DNA from: Planctomycetota bacterium
GTDB taxonomy: Bacteria; Planctomycetota; Phycisphaerae; Phycisphaerales; UBA1924
NCBI GenBank assembly: GCA_003696675.1
Contig: RFGH01000112.1
Span: forward strand, 1 to 64,000
Direction of reading: 5' to 3'
DNA length: 64,000 nt
Numbering within the stretch: position 1 is the stretch's first letter; the number at the start of each line of letters is the position of its first letter. The notes beneath the pieces were generated by a model. It ran no database searches. It had not been told where the DNA came from and was given only the letters and a program-made list of their open reading frames with translations. The position numbers and the translations under genes were made by a program. This document shows positions 55,630-63,928 of the stretch, one piece after another.

Positions 55630-55703
55630 AACCCCGCCAGGGTCAAAGTTTTCCCACCGCCCTGAGTAAAACGACAAGGCCCGCCTCCTCGCGGAAGCGG
55701 GCC
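55630..55703. repeat. Dispersed repeat copy A, containing a terminator hairpin
   Basis: The stretch from AACCCCGCCAGGGTCAAAG through the hairpin at 55678-55703 recurs with few changes at 63929-64000. Both share CCCCGCCA, GGTCAAA, CCCACC, GTAAA and CGACAAGGCCCGCCTCC. Confidence 0.85.
55668..55703 (-). terminator. Terminator downstream of the FG-GAP gene
   Basis: A 7-bp outer stem GGCCCGC/GCGGGCC plus an inner TCC/GGA pair closes on TCGC; the leftward transcript then reads TTGTCGTTTTACT, T-rich. It lies 145 bp after the FG-GAP stop codon. Confidence 0.8.
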
Positions 55704-55847
55704 TCGGAACGCACCCTAGAACTGCTGATGGCAGCACATCCGACGGGAGGGGTTCAAACGGTTCTTCCAGGAACGCATCCGCCTCACCTGCACGCTTGTT
55801 CTGCTCGGAAAGTGTGTTGCATAGCCCCCAAACCGGCAAGCCAGTGG

Positions 55848-58187
55848 TTATGGACACCCGGCGTTGAACACATTGATGAAGGTGCTGACATCAAAGAAGT
55901 TGTACTGGCCATCGCCCGTGAAGTCCGCCGCCGGGTCCCTCGCGTTGTAAGCCGAGATGAACGCCGAAACATCGAAGAAGTTCAGCACGCCGTTCTCGTC
56001 GAAGTCCGCCGGGCAGGGCCGGCCAGCACACTGGTTGAGCAGCACGCTCACTTCGTCGCTGAGGTTGTTGGCCACGGCTATGTCCAGATCGCCGTCGCCG
56101 TCCACATCGCCCAACGCCACGCCCCGCGGCTCACTGCCCGCGACATAGCGGGCCGGCGCTGCGAATGTCCCATCGCCGTTGTTCCGCAGCACGCTCACAT
56201 CGTCGCTTTCGGAGTTGGCCGTGACCATATCCAGGTCGCCGTCGCCGTCCATGTCACACAACGCCACACTGAGCGGCATATCGCCCGCAGCGTAGCGGAT
56301 CTGCGTGGCGAAAGTCCCGTCGCCGTTGTTCAGCAGCACGCTCGCGTCGTCGCTGTTCCAGTTGGCCACGGCCATGTCCAGGTCGCCGTCGCCGTCCACA
56401 TCGCCCAGCGCCACGCTCTCCAGCACATCGCCCGCGGCGTAGCGGATCTGCGTGGCGAAAGTCCCGTCGCCGTTGTTCAGCAGCACGCTGGTGTCATCGC
56501 TTGCTCTGTTGACCACGACCATGTCCAAGTCGCCGTCGCCGTCCACATCGCCCAACGCCACGTCCCACGGTCCATTGCCCGCGGCGTAGCTGACCGGTGG
56601 CGCGAATGTACCGTCGCCGTTGTTCAGCAGCACGCTTGTGCCACCGCTGAATATGAAGGTCACGACCATGTCCAGATCGCCGTCGCCGTCCACATCACCC
56701 AACGCCATGCCCGTCAGTCCATTGCCCGCGGCGTAGCGGACTTGAGCGGCGAATGTCCCGTCGCCGTTGTTCAGCAGCACGCTCGCGTCGTTGCTGTTTC
56801 CGTTGGCCGTGATCATGTCTAGGTCGCCGTCGCCGTCCACATCGCCCAATGCCACGCTCGACGGTAGAAAGCCTGCGGCGTAGCGGGCCTGCTCGGCGAA
56901 TGTCCCGTCGCCGTTGTTCAGCAGAACGCTCGTGTCGTCGCTGAATCCGTTGGCCACGACCATGTCCAGGTCGCCGTCGCCGTCCACATCGCCCAACGCC
57001 ATGTCCCACGGTGCATTGCCCGCGGCGTAGCGGACCTGCTCGGCGAATGTCCCGTCGCCGATGTTCAGAAGCATCCTCGCATCATTGCTAAGAACGTTGG
57101 CCACGGCCATGTCGAGATCGCCGTCGCCGTCCACGTCGCCCAACGCCACGCTCCGAGGATAGTCGCCCGCGTCGTACCTGACCTGCTCGGCGAATGTCCC
57201 GTCGCCGTTGTTGAGCAGCACACTCACATTGTCGCTGCCGTAGTTGGTCACAGCCATGTCCAGATCGCCGTCGCCGTCCATATCGCCCAACGCCACGCTC
57301 CACGGCCGACTGCCAGCGACATAGCGGGCCGGCGCTGCGAATGTCCCATCGCCGTTGTTCCGCAGCACGCTCACATCGTCGGTATATGAAATCGCCAGGA
57401 CGATATCCAGATCGCCGTCGCCGTCCATATCGCCCAACGCCACGCTCCACGGCTGATCGCCCGCGGGGTAGCGGACCTGCGTGGCGAAAGTACCGTCTCC
57501 GTTGTTGAGCAGCACGCTCGCGTCGTCGGAGCCGTAGTTGGACACGACCATGTCCAGATCGCCGTCGCCGTCCACATCACCCAACGCCACGCTACTCGGA
57601 TAACTGCCCGGGTCGTAGCGGACCTGCGCGGCGAAAGTCCCGTCGCCGTTGTTCAGCAGCACGCTCGCGTTGCCGCTGAAGTAGTTGGCCACAACCATAT
57701 CCAGGTCGCCGTCACCGTCCATGTCCCCCAATGCCACGCCCCGCGGAGCACTGCCCACGGCATAGCGGACAGGCGCTGTGAATGTCCCGTCTCCGTCATT
57801 GAGCAGCACGCTTACGTCGGGGATGAAGGTATTGGTCACGACCATATCTAGGTCGCCGTCGCCGTCCACATCGCCCAACGCCACGCCCCACGGTCCATTG
57901 CCCGTGGCGTAGCGGACCTGCGCGGCAAATGTCCCGTCGTTGTTGTTGAGCAGCACGCTCGCGTCGTTGGAGGCGTTGTTGGCCACGACCATGTCCAGAT
58001 CGCCGTCGCCGTCCACATCGCCCAATGCCACGCTCTCCGGCGCTAGGCCTACGGCATTCTTCAGACCCGGGAACAGTAGCCCGTCGCACTGCGCATGCGC
58101 GGATGTGCCGAACACCAACGCGGCGGAGGTTCTGGCGAGGAGCAGCAGGGCGTGCCTCAGTCGCATACGCATGGTTCTACCAGCCAT
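55848..58187 (-). CDS. Giant FG-GAP/VCBS repeat surface protein with GCP-ending dockerin-like tail
   Basis: 779 residues from ATG 58187 (AGGAGAGG upstream). Signal peptide about 1-32 (T-S-A-H-A-Q). Residues 52-688 are thirteen units of exactly 49 residues, and 689-720 is a fourteenth, truncated one. Each starts V-A-L-G-D and has the calcium loop D-x-D-G-D-G-D-L-D, then S-V-L-L-N-N-G-D-G-T-F. Fourteen blades would suit two seven-bladed propellers. The tail, C-P-A-D-F-D-E-N-G to N-A-G-C-P, is a dockerin-like module of about 55 residues with two F-F-D-V segments, as in the 49.5-kb protein. Probably surface-exposed adhesin or binding protein. Confidence 0.9.
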   Translation of the reverse strand: MAGRTMRMRLRHALLLLARTSAALVFGTSAHAQCDGLLFPGLKNAVGLAPESVALGDVDGDGDLDMVVANNASNDASVLLNNNDGTFAAQVRYATGNGPWGVALGDVDGDGDLDMVVTNTFIPDVSVLLNDGDGTFTAPVRYAVGSAPRGVALGDMDGDGDLDMVVANYFSGNASVLLNNGDGTFAAQVRYDPGSYPSSVALGDVDGDGDLDMVVSNYGSDDASVLLNNGDGTFATQVRYPAGDQPWSVALGDMDGDGDLDIVLAISYTDDVSVLRNNGDGTFAAPARYVAGSRPWSVALGDMDGDGDLDMAVTNYGSDNVSVLLNNGDGTFAEQVRYDAGDYPRSVALGDVDGDGDLDMAVANVLSNDARMLLNIGDGTFAEQVRYAAGNAPWDMALGDVDGDGDLDMVVANGFSDDTSVLLNNGDGTFAEQARYAAGFLPSSVALGDVDGDGDLDMITANGNSNDASVLLNNGDGTFAAQVRYAAGNGLTGMALGDVDGDGDLDMVVTFIFSGGTSVLLNNGDGTFAPPVSYAAGNGPWDVALGDVDGDGDLDMVVVNRASDDTSVLLNNGDGTFATQIRYAAGDVLESVALGDVDGDGDLDMAVANWNSDDASVLLNNGDGTFATQIRYAAGDMPLSVALCDMDGDGDLDMVTANSESDDVSVLRNNGDGTFAAPARYVAGSEPRGVALGDVDGDGDLDIAVANNLSDEVSVLLNQCAGRPCPADFDENGVLNFFDVSAFISAYNARDPAADFTGDGQYNFFDVSTFINVFNAGCP
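56028..58034 (-). repeat. Tandem array of 147-bp repeats inside the FG-GAP gene
   Basis: Fourteen units (the last truncated) encode the 49-residue FG-GAP blades. The unit boundaries stay exactly in phase for the entire run and DNA similarity between units is high, e.g. GTCGCCGTCGCCGTCCA recurs in almost every one on the plus strand. Confidence 0.93.
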
Positions 58188-58495
58188 TGCTTCCTCTCCT
58201 GAGTTTAATAGATGGTGCGGGTTCTGTTCTTGTACCGAATGCGTTCGTGCTCGTTATCGGCTCGCTACGGGACCTGCCGACATGGTTATAGGGCATCGAA
58301 TCGGAGTGTTTCATTCTCCAGCCAGCTCCTCTCGCATCGACCTGCCGGAATGAACACTCAGTATGAATCCCCGCCCCGTCACTGGGCAGCTGCTAGTGGT
58401 AAGTGGGATCAGCCCTGTCCATCACGACACTGGAGCCATCCTGCTCTTATACCCACAACCTGCTCCCGATGCAACCATTTTCACACGCATCAAAC
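58188..58495. other. Intergenic region upstream of the FG-GAP gene
   Basis: About 300 bases between the FG-GAP start and the IS5-type element. It should contain the FG-GAP promoter. No gene is supported and I see no clear promoter motif or RNA structure. Confidence 0.4.
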
Positions 58496-59657
58496 GGGAC
58501 TCCTGAACAACCGTTCCTTGGCTGGGCTGGGCGTGACGGCATGATCCGTGTTTTTTGGTTCATCGACCGTCGGGATTCTCGTAGGGGCGCGGTGCCGGTC
58601 ACACGGCCCGGCTGAGGCTCAGGCTCCGCTTCCAGTTGTACGCGACCAGGCTGAACGCGAAGTCCAGTTCGTTGCGGCGTCGGCCGGCGTAGCGCACACG
58701 CCGGTACCCCATCGCCCGCATCCACGCGAACGGGTGCTCCATGATCGCACGCACCGACGCGATCATCCGGTTCAACCTCTTCAGCCGCGGCGGGAGGTCC
58801 GACTGACCTTTCCTCCGCTTGAACGCGATAGCGTAGGCGACGCCGCGGCGTTGGAGGTCCGCCTCGCGCTGCTCGCTGCGGTACGCGCTGTCGGCCACCA
58901 TCATTTTCTTCTCGTCTCTGGTGAACTCGTCGATGAAGTTGCTGTCGTGCGGGGCCGCGTCGGAGAAGCGGTAGTAGGTCACGATGGCGCTGCGGTCGGC
59001 CTTGATGTGCCCCTTGCATCCGTGGTACGCCTCCCCGCCCTCCTTCGTGAAGCTCGCCTCCGGGTCCCGCGTGCTCGTGCCGTCGTCGCGCCTGGTGCCG
59101 CGGCTCTGCCCAATGATCGTCGCATCGACCAGCGAGCCGTCCTTGACCAGCAGGCCGCGGCGGTCCAACTCCGCCGTGGTCCTCTCGAAGAGCTCACGGT
59201 CCAGGCCGCGTTCACGCAGGCGGACGCGGAAGCGCACGAAGGTCGTCTCGTCGGGTGTGGAGTCGTTGAGCGACAGCCCAACGAAGCGGCGGAACGACAG
59301 CCGGTCCTGCAAGCACTCTTCCACCGGCGGGTCGGAGAGCCCGAACCACTTGGCCAGCAGCACGCACTTGAGCATGGTGAGCGCGGGGCACGCGGGCCGT
59401 CCGCCCTTCTCCCCGCCGCGGTACTCGGGGAGGGCCGCGACCGGCTTGACCAGCGTCTCCCACGCGACCGCCTTGTCCAGACGATCCAGGAACGCCGCAG
59501 TCCGCGGCCCGCCGAGGCTCGCCGTCCACGCGTCCACCAGCCCCGGATCCTTGTTGATCCGTTCCGCCATGCCAGCCTCCGTCCGGCGCATCCTTCACGC
59601 CGCACAGACATACGCTACACGATCGCCGGCAGTTGCGCGGGGTTGTTCAGAGGTCCC
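58496..59657 (-). mobile_element. IS5-family insertion sequence
   Basis: An 18-bp imperfect terminal inverted repeat bounds the element: left 58496-58513 GGGACTCCTGAACAACCG and, reading inward from the right end 59657, GGGACCTCTGAACAACCC (15 of 18 match). Length about 1.16 kb. It holds one transposase gene on the minus strand. No matching target duplication is visible in the outer flanks (AAAC versus TAGT), so the insertion is old or has recombined. Confidence 0.85.
58599..59591 (-). CDS. IS5-family transposase
   Basis: 330 residues, uninterrupted. The DDE catalytic domain shows D in L-V-D-A-T-I-I-G-Q near residue 157, D in M-V-A-D-S-A-Y-R near 236 and the Y-(2)-R-(3)-E-like end E-H-P-F-A-W-M near 290. 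The N-terminal helical domain carries R-R-F-V-G-L-S-L-N-D-S-T-P-D-E-T-T. It cuts and joins the element ends. The inverted repeats suggest the element may still be complete. Confidence 0.92.
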   Translation of the reverse strand: MRRTEAGMAERINKDPGLVDAWTASLGGPRTAAFLDRLDKAVAWETLVKPVAALPEYRGGEKGGRPACPALTMLKCVLLAKWFGLSDPPVEECLQDRLSFRRFVGLSLNDSTPDETTFVRFRVRLRERGLDRELFERTTAELDRRGLLVKDGSLVDATIIGQSRGTRRDDGTSTRDPEASFTKEGGEAYHGCKGHIKADRSAIVTYYRFSDAAPHDSNFIDEFTRDEKKMMVADSAYRSEQREADLQRRGVAYAIAFKRRKGQSDLPPRLKRLNRMIASVRAIMEHPFAWMRAMGYRRVRYAGRRRNELDFAFSLVAYNWKRSLSLSRAV

Positions 59658-59842
59658 TAGTGGCACCCTAGGCCATAGTCTGAATCTTTGGTCCAGGAAC
59701 AGATCCTGCGCACTCACGCGCGATGATCCCTTTCCAATCGACCCTGTGCACCCGGACGCACTATCACGAGTCAGCATTCGAGAGTGTCCGCCCAAACTGT
59801 TCCATGACAAGTCACGGCGGTGAACAGGACGAGCCGGCTCCG

Positions 59843-62554
59843 CTATGCTGCGCCCTTGATCTCGCGGCTCCGATACCATGTCTCGAACTCGTCGGCAGGG
59901 AGGGGTTTGGAGAAGAAGTATCCCTGCCCATAATGGCATCCGATGTCCTGGAGCATCGCCACATGGTTGATCGACTCGACCCCCTCGCCGACGGTGCGCA
60001 GCGCGAGGTGATCGGCGAGCGCGACAATAGAGGAAGTGATTGCGATGATCTCTCGATTGGCTTCGTTGTGCCGGATGAATGACTGATCGATCTTCAACTC
60101 GTCGATCGGCAATGAGTGCAGCCCGCTGAGCGATGAGTGCCCGGTGCCGAAATCGTCCATCATCACGACAAAGCCCCGCTTGCGAAGGTCATTGAGCACA
60201 TCGGCAATGTCGGATCGGTTATCCACGATCGTCGTTTCGGTGACCTCGAGCTTCATATCTCGCGGCGTGAGCCCGGCCGCATCGACGATCGTCTCAACTT
60301 GATCTACGAAGCCTGGCATCAAGAGCTGAGCCTTGGAGACATTCACGCAGAGAGTGAACCCCGGGCGTACTGCGCCCCGCGTGCGCCACTCCACCAACTG
60401 CCGACACGCCTCGCGCAGGACCCATTCGCCCAGGAGATGGATCTGGTTAGACTCCTCGGCGATTGGAATAAACTTCGCGGGCGAGATGAAGCCGCGATTC
60501 GGATGAATCCAGCGTACGAGCGATTCAGCGCTGATGGGGATGCCGGTTTCGAGATTCACGATAGGCTGAAAGTGAAGGACGAACTGGCCGTCACCGATCG
60601 CACTCCGCATCTCGTCCTCGAGCGCCAGACGCTCGAGCATGGCCTCGTGCATCGCCGTGTCAAACTCGACGACCTGGCCCCTTCCGTTGGCTTTCGCCTG
60701 GTACATCGCGGCGTCGGCGTCGCGGATCATCGCCGAGGCACCATTCGACATCAGGCTCGTCACGAGTCCGATGCTCGCTGTGGAGACGAGGCGGTGACCC
60801 CGGATGACATGTGGCTCGGCGCAGGCGTCGAGGAGTTTCTGAGCCAGGCATTTCGATTCGCTCGGGTCGTTCAGATCCTCCAGCAGAACAACAAACTCGT
60901 CCCCGCCAAACCGAGCGACAGTGTCCACATCGCGGACATTCTCACGGATCCGGGAAGCGATGCTGCATAACAACTCGTCGCCGACCTCGTGTCCGAGCGA
61001 GTCGTTGACAACCTTAAACCGGTCGAAATCAAAGAAAAGGATAGCGCAGTGCTTTCCTGATCGCTGGTTGCGAACGAGCGTGTGCTCGAGGCGCTCAAGA
61101 AGCTTACTTCGGCTTGCAAGCCCGGTCAGTTGATCCCGCTCTACCATGCGACGCATCTCTTCATGGACCGCCTTGATCGTGGAGATGTCCGCGATCGAGC
61201 CGGAGATCCGCAGAGCGAGGCCATTGCCGTCGCGGAGAGCGGCGGCGCGAAGAAGTGCCCACACAACCCGACCGTCCGTCGCCATAAGTCGGAACTCGCA
61301 CTCAAAGTTGGAGTCGGCACCCTCAATAAACGCCGTCAGCTGCGTCTCGACCCTGTGTATGTCGCTCGACGAGATATGAGCGAGGAGGGTGTCGATGGTG
61401 GGTTCGAGCTCGCCCTGCTTGCGACCGAGCAGCTCTCCCCAGCGTGATGAGTAAAAGACCTTGCCGTCCTCAATGCTCCAGTCGAAGATCGCATCGCGCG
61501 ATCCCTCGATGGCGAGTTCGAACCGCGTCTGCATCTCACGAAGGCTTGCCGCCGTAGCCGCAATCTGATTCATATTGCGTTCACGCACGATCGCGTTTGC
61601 CATGAGCTCGCCAATCTGGAGCAGTGCATCGAGCCTCTCATCGACACGCGTCGGGTTGACATCGGTGTACAGGAAGAGCACACCGACACACTCGGACTGG
61701 TCCATGAGCGGCACGATGTAATGACCGTGCGCTGCCATGTTCGGCCACGAGTGCTCGTGCCGTTCGTCTTCAAAGCAGTTGTCGCTGATGATGATCTGAC
61801 CGGATAAGGCCGCACGCCCGCAGAGGCAGGACCCGAGCATCACTTCCTTCTCGTCCTCGAGAAACTGGTGCGTGAACTTCCCGATATGACAGAACATACG
61901 CAGCCGGTCATCCCCCGGTTCGAGCAGGAAGACCCCGCCCTTCTTCTGGACCGCGAGCTCCTCTATCTCGATCACCGTTTCCACCGCCCGTTCGAACCGC
62001 TCTTTGAGCGGTGCGTTGGACGAGAGTATCGTCCCGATCTTGACGCGCGCCTCGGCCCCCTCCGTGCGGATCCGATTCCTCATCTCGCGCTGCACATCTT
62101 CGTCAATGTCGCGCATCATGAAGGCGATGTGATCGTCCTGTCCATTCTCACCCGGCAGTGGAAAGGCGTGGAGAGCGATCCACCGGTGCCTGCGCCGACT
62201 GACCGCTCCCCGCGAGAGCACAGGCAGGGCAATGTCCGTATCGATGAGCAAACGCACCCTATCATTGAAACGATCTCCCCGATCGATCGTGTTGGTGAGT
62301 CGCTCCGTCGTCTCGTCATCGAGACGGCGCGGATCCAAAATGGCGAGGCGAGCTCCTTGCTCCGTTGAGAAAGCGAGGTGCTCGCCCATTCGCCTCGCGG
62401 CATCGTTTGCGTACATGATCCGACCCGTGCGATCGGTGATGATGCAGGCGTCGTTCGAGCACTCGACCATCGCGGCGAGATGCCGAGCGAGCGGTTCGGT
62501 ACCCGAACGCTCACCCGAAGGGTGTTGAACAGGGTAAGTAGGCATTTCTTTCAT
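59843..62554 (-). CDS. PAS-GAF-PAS-GGDEF-EAL cyclic-di-GMP turnover protein
   Basis: 903 residues from ATG 62554 (GGAG upstream). PAS (about 30-150), GAF (about 165-330), second PAS (about 345-465), GGDEF domain with intact R-F-G-G-D-E-F near 549, and EAL domain from about 640 in which the signature reads A-E-S-L-V-R-W (Ser in place of Ala) but keeps the metal-binding Glu and D-D-F-G-T-G-H-S-S-L. It may make and/or degrade cyclic-di-GMP in response to small ligands or redox. No membrane helices, so cytoplasmic. Possible link to the PilZ protein at 12.6 kb. It lies between two insertion sequences. Confidence 0.94.
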   Translation of the reverse strand: MKEMPTYPVQHPSGERSGTEPLARHLAAMVECSNDACIITDRTGRIMYANDAARRMGEHLAFSTEQGARLAILDPRRLDDETTERLTNTIDRGDRFNDRVRLLIDTDIALPVLSRGAVSRRRHRWIALHAFPLPGENGQDDHIAFMMRDIDEDVQREMRNRIRTEGAEARVKIGTILSSNAPLKERFERAVETVIEIEELAVQKKGGVFLLEPGDDRLRMFCHIGKFTHQFLEDEKEVMLGSCLCGRAALSGQIIISDNCFEDERHEHSWPNMAAHGHYIVPLMDQSECVGVLFLYTDVNPTRVDERLDALLQIGELMANAIVRERNMNQIAATAASLREMQTRFELAIEGSRDAIFDWSIEDGKVFYSSRWGELLGRKQGELEPTIDTLLAHISSSDIHRVETQLTAFIEGADSNFECEFRLMATDGRVVWALLRAAALRDGNGLALRISGSIADISTIKAVHEEMRRMVERDQLTGLASRSKLLERLEHTLVRNQRSGKHCAILFFDFDRFKVVNDSLGHEVGDELLCSIASRIRENVRDVDTVARFGGDEFVVLLEDLNDPSESKCLAQKLLDACAEPHVIRGHRLVSTASIGLVTSLMSNGASAMIRDADAAMYQAKANGRGQVVEFDTAMHEAMLERLALEDEMRSAIGDGQFVLHFQPIVNLETGIPISAESLVRWIHPNRGFISPAKFIPIAEESNQIHLLGEWVLREACRQLVEWRTRGAVRPGFTLCVNVSKAQLLMPGFVDQVETIVDAAGLTPRDMKLEVTETTIVDNRSDIADVLNDLRKRGFVVMMDDFGTGHSSLSGLHSLPIDELKIDQSFIRHNEANREIIAITSSIVALADHLALRTVGEGVESINHVAMLQDIGCHYGQGYFFSKPLPADEFETWYRSREIKGAA

Positions 62555-62731
62555 ATTCCGATCTCCGCTAATCGGGAGGGGCTTGTACAGAATCGGGTCA
62601 TTGCCCACCCAGATTTGGGTGTTTCTGGCCTTTGCTTAGGACCATTACTGCCCGGTTTCGGGGCCGCCAGGCCGGTGTGCAAAAACCCGTCCCCGCCTGC
62701 AGAACGCGCCGGGCCGTGCGATGATGCCCCG

Positions 62732-62863
62732 ATGGCAAGCCTGATCCCGCTGCTGCTGAGGCTGGCGCGGGCCGACCACGCGGCCCTGGCCACGCAGGTT
62801 CAGTACTTGACCGTCGAGAACAAGATCCTGCGGTCCAAGATATCCAGGGACCGGTGCGGCTGA
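62732..62863 (+). CDS. Transposase N-terminal fragment (orfA)
   Basis: 43 residues from ATG 62732: L-L-L-R-L-A-R-A-D-H-A-A-L and Q-Y-L-T-V-E-N-K-I-L-R-S-K, a coiled coil typical of the start of planctomycete integrase-core transposases. In relatives as I recall them this continues directly into the R-L-T-E-S-E-R-Q-R-L segment, here found in the -1 frame. Either a frameshift mutation or recoding separates it from the next gene. No A-rich slippery site is evident. Confidence 0.65.
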   Translation: MASLIPLLLRLARADHAALATQVQYLTVENKILRSKISRDRCG

Positions 62864-63789
62864 CCGAGTCGGAACGCCAGCGGCTGATTCGGTTCGGGCT
62901 GGCGGCTGGGCCCGCGATCCGGGACCTGATCTCGGTCGTGAAGTACGACACCTTCCGGCGGTGGTGCCGGGGCGTGCAGAGGACGAGAGTGTGGAAGCCC
63001 CGACTGCCGGGCCGTCCCTCGACCGAGGCGACGGGGCGCGAGCTGGTGGTTCGCCCCGCCCGCGAGAACCCGAACTGGGGATACAGCCGGATCCTCGGCG
63101 AGCTGAGGAAGCTGGGTATCCGCTCGGTCTGCCGCAGCACCGTTCGGAACATCCCCAAGCGCCACCACATCGAGCCGGCCCCGGAGCGCGGGGATCCGAC
63201 TTGGGCGGAGTTCCGCAAGCGGCATGCCGAGACCCTCTGGGCCTGCGACTTCTTCGTGACCCGGGTGCTCACGCCACGGGGATGGCGCGACGCGAGCGTG
63301 CTGGCCTTCATTCATGTGAAGAGCCGGCGGGTGGTCGCGACGAAGGCGACGCTTCACCCCACGCGCCGGTGGGCGGCCGACGCCGCCGCGTGCCTGGGCG
63401 GCGCGGTGGAAGAGGCGGGGCTGCCGCGGCCAACCGTGGTGGTCCGTGACAACGACAGCAAGTTCGGCGAGCCCTTCGACGAGGAGCTGGAGGCTCAGGG
63501 CATCAAGCCCGAGCGGCTGCCTGTCCGCGCTCCGCTATGCAACGCGCACATGGAAAGGTGGATCCAGTCGCTGCGCAGGGAATGCCTGAATCACTTCGTC
63601 CCGGTTGGGCTGCGGCACTTGGGCCATCTGGTTTTAGAGTACCTGATCCGCTACGATCGGGAAAGACCCCACCAGTCCCTGGGAAATCGGCTGCTCGCGG
63701 GGCACGACCCGCCCGATCTCCGGGGCGAGGTCGTCTGCCGCTCCCGGCTCGCCGGAATGCTTAGGCATTACGAGCGGAAGGCCGCGTGA
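62854..63789 (+). CDS. Integrase-core (rve) transposase, C-terminal part (orfB)
   Basis: 311 residues from GTG 62854. The DDE triad sits in A-C-D-F-F-V near residue 131, V-V-R-D-N-D-S-K-F near 202 and M-E-R-W-I-Q-S near 240, with H-Q-S-L-G-N-R near 270. The N-terminal part is a helix-turn-helix region (T-F-R-R-W, G-Y-S-R-I-L-G-E-L-R-K-L). It moves the element through replicative or cut-and-paste transposition. Because it lacks the coiled-coil start provided by orfA in the other frame, activity is uncertain. Confidence 0.85.
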   Translation: MRLTESERQRLIRFGLAAGPAIRDLISVVKYDTFRRWCRGVQRTRVWKPRLPGRPSTEATGRELVVRPARENPNWGYSRILGELRKLGIRSVCRSTVRNIPKRHHIEPAPERGDPTWAEFRKRHAETLWACDFFVTRVLTPRGWRDASVLAFIHVKSRRVVATKATLHPTRRWAADAAACLGGAVEEAGLPRPTVVVRDNDSKFGEPFDEELEAQGIKPERLPVRAPLCNAHMERWIQSLRRECLNHFVPVGLRHLGHLVLEYLIRYDRERPHQSLGNRLLAGHDPPDLRGEVVCRSRLAGMLRHYERKAA

Positions 63790-63928
63790 ACGGGCGGGGA
63801 CGGGTTTCTGAACTCCGGCTTGACGCTTCTCAGAGACCCATTTCTTTCAACTCAGTCTTGCACAAAACAGGGTCCGCCTCGGGGTTCCGACTCTCCACCG
63901 CCCAACAGAGAGCGCCTCACCCTACCCT

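Larger units (their letters stand above)
62683..63807 (+). mobile_element. Insertion sequence with perfect 15-bp terminal repeats (IS3/integrase-core type)
   Basis: Left end 62683-62697 AAACCCGTCCCCGCC is perfectly inverted at 63793-63807 (GGCGGGGACGGGTTT). They enclose two overlapping reading frames of an rve-type (DDE) transposase; total about 1.1 kb. The flanks beyond the repeats show partial further similarity (TGCAA / TTCAG). No clear target duplication was found. Confidence 0.85.

Noticed and set aside
55728-56822. 364-codon plus-strand frame with H-I-A-Q-R-H repeats
   Set aside because: Antisense reading of the FG-GAP repeat array, hence its own false repeat pattern.
58492-59661. Target-site duplication around the IS5-type element
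   Set aside because: The bases next to the inverted repeats (AAAC on the left, TAGT on the right) do not match for any length from 2 to 5.
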